Below, one piece after another: positions 5,825 to 12,479 of a stretch of 16,473 nt of DNA. Below the pieces are notes generated by a model that was given only the letters and a program-made list of their open reading frames with translations, was not told the DNA's origin and made no database searches. The DNA lies in NCBI GenBank assembly GCA_000432135.1, contig HF990599.1, positions 1-16,473 of the forward strand, given 5' to 3'. The DNA is from Firmicutes bacterium CAG:124. GTDB taxonomy: Bacteria; Bacillota; Clostridia; Oscillospirales; Oscillospiraceae. The stretch's first letter is position 1. The number at the start of each line of letters is the position of its first letter. The translations under genes were made by a program, and so were the position numbers.

Positions 5825-8068
5825 ATGAAGTTTCGGCTGCTCGGTCAGGACGTAGCGATCAGCGAAGCGGCAGAAAGCTACAACACATATCGGAAACTGT
5901 TCATTGGACAGGCCAAAACCGCGGCCAATCAATTCTTTGATGCGTATGAAAGAAACCAGTCGCTGGAAGACGTTGTGAGAAAAACACCGGATCAAATTGC
6001 AGCGTGTATTGCGCCGTCGGTCGAGCTGTGCATTCAGATACTGGTCGACCATGGTGTTTATACCATTGACCGTGAACCATTCTCCAGCACATATCGGTCT
6101 TATCTGGATCGGTGGAAGAAAGCGTATGAGGCGATCTGCGGCCAGTATGACAGCATTGTTTCTGAGCAGGAGGAGCTGGATCAGTATCGTGTTGCGCGCC
6201 GGGAGAATCGCGGCTGCTGGGTCGGCGGAGGCTTCGGCGTCGGCGGTGCATTGAAAGGAGCTGCGACCGCAGGGGCTATGAACATGGTATCCGGCGCTGC
6301 ACACAGGGTCGTAAACGGCGTCGGAAAGATTTTCTCATCATTATCTGCTTCAAGCGAAATGCGGAAGATCTTCAACGACAGCAAAACACGATCCAGTCTG
6401 GCCAGAAGCGTCTGGAATACAGTTTTTTATCTGCATTACGCGCTGATCGACTGTCTGGATCGTACCGGGGCTGATCACCTGCCTTATGAGGGGCGCGAAA
6501 CCTCAGGTATGGATCAAAAGGCAACCGCGATTTTGAATAATATCGGGCATATAGCCGACGCTTCTCAACGGCGCGAGGCGTTGTTGGAGGCCTTTCGGAT
6601 CGACCCATATCTCTCTGACTGGTATTTGCTTGCGCTGCAAAGCGATGGCGATCCGGATGGAAAGCTGCAGGAAGCCGCAGATTATTTTGATATTCCCGGC
6701 ATTACCAGTGCGAAACAATCCATACTGGATACATTTGCGAAAGCATTGCCGCTCGACACCGAAGGCGCCGCAAAACTGGCCGTTCAGAAAATTCAGGCAG
6801 AAAAAGAACGGCTGCAATACTTTGAGGACACCGAGCATACGCAGTTGGCTGTCGATGCGGTTAAAAATTTTGATATTGCCTATCGGACAGTAGACGGATA
6901 CCTGCACCAAACCAGAGAAGACGCCGATTTTTCCCGCAGTGAAATCAATCAGATCTTAGCGGTCGAAGAAGGCGTCGATTTTTCAGACATAGACTCGGTT
7001 GCGAGAGGGCAGCAGCAGCTCAGCGTTTTCCATTCTGCCGTAGCCCAGCAGCACCAGCAGAAGCTGGACGAGGCATGGACCGGACTGGATATCAAGCGGC
7101 GGTCTGTTGCGACAGGGATTCCAAACGGAGAGCCGCTCGTCTTTGACACTCCAGAGTTCGCCGCACAAGCACAGCAGATCGCCGACCAATTACGGCAGCG
7201 GATGATCACATATCAGAAAAGCGCAAATGCGGAAGCTGCGTTTAAGACGATGCTCGACCATCTTGCATATGAAGGGCTCCCGGCAGAGCTGCTTGCCTGC
7301 TATACGGCAGAGCTGAACCGCCTGCTGCGCGAGATCGACCAGAAAGAACGCACTGCATTGGGGCAGGAATACCCCACCAGAGAAGCGGCAGCAAACGCAC
7401 GGCAAACATATACGCAGTTGGAGCAGAGCGTTCATAAGCCGGACGCCCCCAAACATGCGGAGGCGATCCGAAAGCAGATTGCACAGGCTGATTTACCGGA
7501 GGCAACAAAAGAAGCGCTCCGAACCACACTCTTTCAGAAGGAGCATGCAACACGGATCGCCGCTGCGAAGGGATTTGGAAAAGCAAGCACATGGATTCTG
7601 ATTGCCGTAATCATAGTGAGTCATTTTCTTTCCCTGTCCTGCACACAGGCTTTTTTAGGCAGACGCTTTTATATTCTGGGTTATTCCTATATGCTCAGCG
7701 ACCTGAATATCTGTGATCGGCTGTCTTTCTGGGATGGCATCAAGAATGCGGTCGTTGTCTTCGGCCACTGCGCCGGCGATATCTTTATAAAGAGCTTTCA
7801 CGAATATTTTGCAGGTTTCCACAATGGCTTTCTGGCCGGAGTTGTCTGGGCCGTTGTCGGCATCTTCTGGACGCTGATCAAGCATGCGTTCCTTGCAATC
7901 CCACGGTACATTCTGTGCCTTGTCACCGTATTTTTTCAGAAGGCTTCCATCTTTTATTACGTTGGATATGCGCTTGGCACATGGCCGCTGTTCCGGGTGC
8001 TCAGCGCGTACAGCAACAAGGGAGAGGAAGAAGAAAACATCCGCCGTCAGGTCGAAGGAAACTCGTAA
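5825..8068 (+). CDS. Large membrane-anchored protein of unknown function, first gene of the lipoprotein operon
   Basis: A 747-aa protein that I cannot name. The N-terminal part (1-130) is helical. A glycine-rich hydrophobic stretch follows (GCWVGGGFGVGGALKGAATA at 130-149, then GAMNMVSGAAHRVVNGVGK). Residues 246-290 include FRIDPYLSDWYLLALQSDGD and a helical pair ending AADYFDI. This combination reminds me of widespread uncharacterised Firmicute proteins, but I cannot prove it. Residues 310-585 are long, charged and Gln/Glu-rich helices, probably coiled coil. A clear membrane span lies at 588-606 and further hydrophobic segments at about 665-690 and 694-722. The C-terminus is acidic. There is no signal peptide, so the large N-terminal part is probably cytoplasmic. 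The ribosome site is AGGGAGGG. The next gene starts 14 bases after the stop. Confidence 0.88.
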   Translation: MKFRLLGQDVAISEAAESYNTYRKLFIGQAKTAANQFFDAYERNQSLEDVVRKTPDQIAACIAPSVELCIQILVDHGVYTIDREPFSSTYRSYLDRWKKAYEAICGQYDSIVSEQEELDQYRVARRENRGCWVGGGFGVGGALKGAATAGAMNMVSGAAHRVVNGVGKIFSSLSASSEMRKIFNDSKTRSSLARSVWNTVFYLHYALIDCLDRTGADHLPYEGRETSGMDQKATAILNNIGHIADASQRREALLEAFRIDPYLSDWYLLALQSDGDPDGKLQEAADYFDIPGITSAKQSILDTFAKALPLDTEGAAKLAVQKIQAEKERLQYFEDTEHTQLAVDAVKNFDIAYRTVDGYLHQTREDADFSRSEINQILAVEEGVDFSDIDSVARGQQQLSVFHSAVAQQHQQKLDEAWTGLDIKRRSVATGIPNGEPLVFDTPEFAAQAQQIADQLRQRMITYQKSANAEAAFKTMLDHLAYEGLPAELLACYTAELNRLLREIDQKERTALGQEYPTREAAANARQTYTQLEQSVHKPDAPKHAEAIRKQIAQADLPEATKEALRTTLFQKEHATRIAAAKGFGKASTWILIAVIIVSHFLSLSCTQAFLGRRFYILGYSYMLSDLNICDRLSFWDGIKNAVVVFGHCAGDIFIKSFHEYFAGFHNGFLAGVVWAVVGIFWTLIKHAFLAIPRYILCLVTVFFQKASIFYYVGYALGTWPLFRVLSAYSNKGEEEENIRRQVEGNS

Positions 8069-8082
8069 GGAGAAGAATTGAA

Positions 8083-8316
8083 ATGAGAAAACAGCATTTT
8101 TTACACATCCTGATCATTTTTGTGATCTGTTTTTCATGTCTGCTGGCGATCACGGGCTGCGGCGGCTGTAACAATGCCTGTTATGATTGCGGAAGCTGCA
8201 CAACGAATTCATGTCTGAAGTCCTGCAACTGTGCAACAAAATCCTGCGCAACGTGCGTCGAATGCGCGGGCTGCGGATATTTCTGCGAAGGCTGCAGAAG
8301 CCCCTTCGTGGATTAA
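8083..8316 (+). CDS. Cysteine-rich small lipoprotein
   Basis: A 77-aa secreted lipoprotein. The signal peptide is MRKQHFLHILIIFVICFSCL, followed by the lipobox ITGC, so Cys26 would be lipidated. The mature 52 residues hold 14 cysteines (26, 29, 33, 36, 39, 44, 48, 50, 55, 58, 61, 64, 68, 71), mostly as CxxC or CxC steps, with no other domain and a short RSPFVD tail. This could bind metal or an Fe-S cluster, or form a disulfide-knotted surface peptide. The start has AAGGAG 12 nt upstream, 14 bases after the membrane-protein stop. The next gene, an Lgt homologue, is the enzyme class that would lipidate Cys26. No named family is recognised. Confidence 0.85.
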   Translation: MRKQHFLHILIIFVICFSCLLAITGCGGCNNACYDCGSCTTNSCLKSCNCATKSCATCVECAGCGYFCEGCRSPFVD

Positions 8317-8326
8317 GGAACAGAAC

Positions 8327-9223
8327 ATGTGTCCGAATTTTACATTTACGATCCACGGGCTTGCGTCGTTCTCACTTCCAGCCTACTCGGTATTTGCCTG
8401 CATCGGTCTGCTTTTTATGATGCTGTTTTTATATGCAAAAACGCAGCAGATCGGGGTCTCATTTTTGCGGTTCCTTCTGCTCGTCGGGGCAATGGCGGCA
8501 GGCGTTGGTATTGGCAGTAAGGTGCTATTCGCACTGACGCAGATCCCGGAATTTCTGAAGGAGCCGACGCTTCGGAATCTTGGGGAAATAATCTGGACGA
8601 GCGGGTTTGTATTTTACGGCGGTTTATTCGGAGCGATATTGGCCGTAAAGCTCTATGCAAAGGTGTTCCGCCTGAACGGACAAACCTTTCTTGACCAGAT
8701 CGCGCCCGCATTCTTGCTTTTCCATTTCTGGGGAAGGATCGGCTGCTTTTTTGCAGGCTGCTGCTACGGAAAACCCGCCGACTGGGGAATTGCCATGCAG
8801 CAGACACCGGACGTGCCACGCATTCCGATTCAGTTGATCGAAACGGGCTGTCTGCTTGTTATTTTCACAGGACTGCTCCTGCTGCAGCGCCGAAGGTCCC
8901 ATGCTCCTGCGCTCCGGATTTATCTCATTTCCTATGCAGTCTGCCGGTTTGCGCTGGAATTTTTCCGTGGGGACGAATTGCGCGGCATCTGGCTGGGCCG
9001 CTCTACATCGCAGTGGATTTCACTGGCAATTATCCTGTATTTTGCGTTAGCCGCTTTGCTTACAGACATGAATCATCGTATCCATCACACAGAAAACTGG
9101 AGGAAAATGAACAATGAAAAAGAAAACAGCAATTCCAATTCTATTATGCGCGGTATGTCTGGTGACACTTCTGAGATGTCAAAAGACGGAGTCAGACAAA
9201 AGTACCGAGACAGTGAACGATAG
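8327..9223 (+). CDS. Lgt-family prolipoprotein diacylglyceryl transferase, divergent variant
   Basis: Integral membrane protein of 298 aa expected to move diacylglycerol from phosphatidylglycerol to the lipobox Cys of prolipoproteins. Recognisable motifs are SGFVFYGGLFGA (92-103), GRIGCFFAGCCYGKP (136-150, Arg137) and RFALEFFRGDE (207-217, Arg207 and Glu211), with about seven hydrophobic segments. Compared with E. coli Lgt, the His103 position is Tyr97 and the Asn146 position is Cys140, so this is a variant subfamily. Start ATG 8327 has AAGGA 7 nt upstream; a longer frame from 8231 only shadows the Cys-rich gene. The last 37 or so residues are hydrophilic and encoded within a 110-base overlap with the next gene. 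Its neighbours are a Cys-rich lipoprotein and another lipoprotein-like gene, which suggests dedicated substrates. Family firm, activity unproven. Confidence 0.88.
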   Translation: MCPNFTFTIHGLASFSLPAYSVFACIGLLFMMLFLYAKTQQIGVSFLRFLLLVGAMAAGVGIGSKVLFALTQIPEFLKEPTLRNLGEIIWTSGFVFYGGLFGAILAVKLYAKVFRLNGQTFLDQIAPAFLLFHFWGRIGCFFAGCCYGKPADWGIAMQQTPDVPRIPIQLIETGCLLVIFTGLLLLQRRRSHAPALRIYLISYAVCRFALEFFRGDELRGIWLGRSTSQWISLAIILYFALAALLTDMNHRIHHTENWRKMNNEKENSNSNSIMRGMSGDTSEMSKDGVRQKYRDSER

Positions 9224-10130
9224 CAGCAGTCAAAACAGACTTGCGGAAGAGGCAGTATTACCAGAAGATTCTCAAAACGATACCCCAAGCGGGGATAGCT
9301 ATGAAGAATTTGAGGGATCTGGATATATTGCCGACGGTTGTTACTTTGAATTTATTGATATGACGGTGGACGATGCTGATCGTGAAAAACCGCTTCTCTA
9401 CCTCACGTATCGAATTACAAACACAGGAAAGATACCATTTGTTCCGGACAATATGTTCACAGTACAAGTCAGGCAGGCAGAAGTTGAAATCGATAGAGTG
9501 AATGAGAAATCGATTGGCTATGACCGACTATTGGAGCAGGATTTACATGCGGATATTTTGGACGTTTATTCTCTTCGGAACGCAAACGATTATCTGTATG
9601 TCGACGTTTACTCTACCACAGAAAATGTTAGGAGTGCGAACATTTTTGATATCTATAACGGCTACACAGATGTGACGACTAGCGGATGGACATCACGTGA
9701 CGAAAGCACAGGCAAAATATATATAGAACCGACAACATTTCGGTGTCCAGAAGTTTCACATAGAGAAATAAGCTATAAAGTAGCAGTCCCAGAGGAATGG
9801 TTTGATAAGACAGATTATGTATGTGAAAGAAGAGGAGGGGGCAGCATGGTGACATTCTACAGCCTCCGCGAACGAAATATCGGCGGCAGAGGAGTGCTTT
9901 TTGCACTTGGATGGTTTGAATCGGAGTACAATTATGGATGGGCGGGAGATTCGGAATTGCTAGGAACGGTTCATGCTCCTTGGGACAAAGAATATAATCT
10001 AGTCGCAATTTACCCGAACTTCGATCAATTTGATATTGTTGACGAGGAATCATATCGTGCTTTATTTGATGAAGTTGCGAATATTCTCGCATCAGTCCAG
10101 ATTGAAGGGGCTGAGTATTCGCCGGCGTAG
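9114..10130 (+). CDS. Lipoprotein-like secreted protein with atypical lipobox (LLRC)
   Basis: A 338-aa exported protein of unknown function. A short signal sequence (MKKKTAIPILLCAVCLVTLL) ends in LLRC at 19-22; Arg at -1 is unusual where Gly, Ala or Ser is normal, although a single base change from GGA would explain it. A Ser/Asp/Glu-rich linker (23-70) follows, then a region with immunoglobulin-like or DUF4352-style strand character (LLYLTYRITNTGKIPFVPDN around 114-133). The C-terminal part, about 225-335, includes SYKVAVPEEWFDKTDYVCER and later YNLVAIYPNFDQFD, and recalls small surface proteins of the PsbP/DUF type, but weakly. GGAGG lies 10 nt upstream of the ATG. It is the last gene of the operon and overlaps the Lgt gene by 110 bases. 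Confidence 0.82.
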   Translation: MKKKTAIPILLCAVCLVTLLRCQKTESDKSTETVNDSSSQNRLAEEAVLPEDSQNDTPSGDSYEEFEGSGYIADGCYFEFIDMTVDDADREKPLLYLTYRITNTGKIPFVPDNMFTVQVRQAEVEIDRVNEKSIGYDRLLEQDLHADILDVYSLRNANDYLYVDVYSTTENVRSANIFDIYNGYTDVTTSGWTSRDESTGKIYIEPTTFRCPEVSHREISYKVAVPEEWFDKTDYVCERRGGGSMVTFYSLRERNIGGRGVLFALGWFESEYNYGWAGDSELLGTVHAPWDKEYNLVAIYPNFDQFDIVDEESYRALFDEVANILASVQIEGAEYSPA

Positions 10131-10220
10131 TAAATGTATTGAATCCCGTGGGAGGTGTATTTCTCGGCGGCGATAATATTTGCTGTCGAATAATGTTTCC
10201 TTAAATTGTTCTCCAATTAA

Positions 10221-10254
10221 GAATCCCACTGCTTTTTCATAAGTGGTGGGATTC
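10221..10254 (+). terminator. Hairpin after the lipoprotein operon
   Basis: GAATCCCAC (10221-10229) pairs with GTGGGATTC (10246-10254) over 9 bp around a 16-nt loop. No strong T-run follows at once; a TTTTTT run comes only 17 bases later. It lies 90 bases after the operon's last stop and just before the helicase promoter, so a terminator or mRNA-end role is likely but not certain. The bases 10131-10220 hold nothing else that I recognise. Confidence 0.4.
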
Positions 10255-10259
10255 ATTAC

Positions 10260-10288
10260 TTGATTACAATTTTTTCTTGTGTTATATT
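10260..10288 (+). promoter_or_regulatory. Promoter of the helicase gene
   Basis: TTGATT (10260-10265), a 17-bp spacer and TATATT (10283-10288) lie 45 bases before the helicase ATG in an AT-rich stretch. The spacing is ideal. No operator repeats are seen, so expression may be constitutive, as is common for defence genes. Confidence 0.6.
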
Positions 10289-10333
10289 TAATAATAAACG
10301 TGAATTTTTTGTAATTTGAGGATGGGCGTATAT

Positions 10334-12298
10334 ATGAAATCAGCGAGCGACTTGATCGGGAACGAATACTTGGAATGGAAGCCCGGAACACCGTATATCT
10401 TATCATCGCAGACCGGGCGTGGAAAAACAACATTCGTTATGACGCGGCTGTTGAAAAATGCTGCCGCACAGAATAAAGACGTTTTGTATATTTGCAACCG
10501 TAAAGCCCTGTATGCTCAGGTGGATCAGATTGCCGCAGACATGACGCAGAGTTTTAAAAATTCTTTTTCCCTTACAGAAGAAGAAAGCAGACACTTAGTC
10601 ATCCAGACATATCAGGCTTGCGAAACTAAAATGGAAAGTCCTTTTCGTTTTTCTGGAAAACTGTATGTGATATTTGATGAAGCACACTATTTTCTGGAGG
10701 ATGCTTCCTTTAATAGTGGAACAAATCTATGGTCGGACTGGATAAGAGAATTTTATGGGAAGACAATCAATGCGGGGACCCCAATTTGTGTCTTCATGAC
10801 AGCAACCCCCGAGCCATTGATGTGTTTTCTTGCAATGAATAACGAAAAGACATCATTCGGGTCAGACTCTCTTTTTTGTAATATCAGGAAAATGTTTCAG
10901 CGAAGATCGTGGTTGTGCGATAACATAGATTTCTTAAAAAGAGAGTTTTATATGTATGATGGAAGCAGTGACAATAAATCAAAGAAAAATCTATGCGAAA
11001 GGGTGCTTAATGAGTATCCAGAGATAGGAAGGTATCAGCGCGAGCTTCAAGACCTAGATATCTACAGAGATGGAAAGGCTTACATTCAAACGGCACTCGA
11101 TTCTAAAGACGGTGTTCAGGAGATTCGCGATGATTTGGATTATAGCTATGTAGAAGAATGTTATTTCCGGGATTTTATTGAGATAGTCGATAATATCTGC
11201 AAAACTGATGAGAAATGGTTAATTTTCATCAATGACTCGGTTAAAGGACAGCAATTTGCTCAAGAGTTGAATACATTGGGAATTGAGACGGTGTTTACTA
11301 ACGCTTCCCTCAAAAACACGTCAGCGGTGAAGGAGCAATTGAAACAGTTGGAAACTAAACAGTCATTTTCGTGCAGGGTCTTAATATCTACGTCTATTCT
11401 CGACTGCGGAATTAACGTTATAGACGATGCGGTTCGAAATATTGCGATTTTCAACGTAGAAAAGACTGCATTTATGCAAATGCTTGGACGTGTTCGCGTC
11501 CGGGATAATCAAAAACTGCGATTATATATTAAAGCCTATACTGCACAGGAGATCCGAAACCGTATACAGTATACCTGCAAAATAATCCATATAATGTATA
11601 ACTTCTATATGCTGCACCAGAATGAATATTCAGGAAATGGTACGACATTTCATTATAAACCAGTTATGCGTATGGATCAGCGCAAAAAATTCTTGAGGGA
11701 ATTGAAGGGCTCAAATTATAACGCTATTTCTTTCAAGCCAAAACTAATGATTGGAAACAACAAGGTAAATCCAAGCGTAATAGACGCATGGAAAGAAGAA
11801 AAGATTCTTTCCGAATATGAAATAAATAGAAATTATCTGGTCCATTCTCTTTATGTGTTGTATTGTTTTGATCAGGCAAAAAAATATACGCACGAGGGAA
11901 AAATCGACGACATATACTACCTGAAATACCAACTTTCTTGGCTTGGAAAGAAATATGATGAGAGCCGTTGGGTTTCTTATACACGGCAGCGGGATGAAAT
12001 AGCAACACTCTTAGACGAATATCTAGGCAACGAAGATGGCATGCTTTCTGAGGAGCAAGACGTGTTTGCAGAGAAAGTATTTGAGCTTTTATGCCGAATG
12101 TCAGTAATTCCAAGCACAGCGAAAAAGAACAGCAGTGCATTAAAGAGAACCGGGCATACACCCGGAAAAAACATACTGAATAAATGCTTTGAAGAAATTG
12201 GACTGCCATATATCATCGCGTCAAAATCAAAAATGCAGAATGGAAAACGTGAACAGCGGTGGTATGTAAAGAGGATAGATGCCGAAACTGACGAATGA
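10334..12298 (+). CDS. DEAH-box superfamily 2 helicase, likely defence cargo
   Basis: A 654-aa protein with a full SF2 ATPase core: Walker A SSQTGRGKT (24-32), DEAH at 115-118, MTATP (155-159, motif III), then a second RecA-like domain with RVLISTSILDCGINVIDD and QMLGRVR (382-388, motifs V-VI). The first part is compact, with only about 20 residues before Walker A. About 250 residues follow motif VI and carry no domain I can name; they are basic and helical and end in a Trp-containing segment near the C-terminus. Start ATG 10334 is favoured over the in-frame ATG at 10322, since GAGGATGGG lies upstream. It has its own promoter, sits beside a STAND-type gene, and lies near the attR end. Its role in defence is inferred from position. 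No nuclease domain is visible. Confidence 0.88.
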   Translation: MKSASDLIGNEYLEWKPGTPYILSSQTGRGKTTFVMTRLLKNAAAQNKDVLYICNRKALYAQVDQIAADMTQSFKNSFSLTEEESRHLVIQTYQACETKMESPFRFSGKLYVIFDEAHYFLEDASFNSGTNLWSDWIREFYGKTINAGTPICVFMTATPEPLMCFLAMNNEKTSFGSDSLFCNIRKMFQRRSWLCDNIDFLKREFYMYDGSSDNKSKKNLCERVLNEYPEIGRYQRELQDLDIYRDGKAYIQTALDSKDGVQEIRDDLDYSYVEECYFRDFIEIVDNICKTDEKWLIFINDSVKGQQFAQELNTLGIETVFTNASLKNTSAVKEQLKQLETKQSFSCRVLISTSILDCGINVIDDAVRNIAIFNVEKTAFMQMLGRVRVRDNQKLRLYIKAYTAQEIRNRIQYTCKIIHIMYNFYMLHQNEYSGNGTTFHYKPVMRMDQRKKFLRELKGSNYNAISFKPKLMIGNNKVNPSVIDAWKEEKILSEYEINRNYLVHSLYVLYCFDQAKKYTHEGKIDDIYYLKYQLSWLGKKYDESRWVSYTRQRDEIATLLDEYLGNEDGMLSEEQDVFAEKVFELLCRMSVIPSTAKKNSSALKRTGHTPGKNILNKCFEEIGLPYIIASKSKMQNGKREQRWYVKRIDAETDE

Positions 12299-12362
12299 TG
12301 ATGCCTTTCTATTTCTGTCGGAATCACAAACGAAAAATGTCTGATAAGAACATCCGTATTGA

Positions 12363-12391
12363 TTGTCATATTTTTAATTGTCTGATATGAT
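12363..12391 (+). promoter_or_regulatory. Promoter of the STAND NTPase gene
   Basis: TTGTCA (12363-12368), a 17-bp spacer and TATGAT (12386-12391) form a strong consensus-like promoter in the 181-base gap after the helicase. A leader of roughly 80 bases follows. The ribosome site GGAGGAG sits only a few bases from the ATG, closer than usual. The gene therefore has its own transcription start, separate from the helicase. Confidence 0.68.
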
Positions 12392-12479
12392 AAAACTGTA
12401 AAAAGTTTTTGGCTTCAGAGAAATACCGTGCTTTGAAGGCTACTAATGCTATGCATATACGCTGAAAGCGGAGGAGCAT

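Noticed and set aside
8231..8326. Upstream extension of the Lgt gene (32 more residues)
   Set aside because: It only shadows the Cys-rich lipoprotein gene in another frame and lacks a ribosome site; ATG 8327 has AAGGA at a good distance.
10092..10256. Minus-strand frame of 54 codons reading MNPTTYEKAVGFLIGEQFKE and onward
   Set aside because: It looks protein-like at first, but it has no ribosome site, overlaps the end of the lipoprotein gene and covers the 10221-10254 hairpin. A gene remnant cannot be excluded, but I cannot support it.
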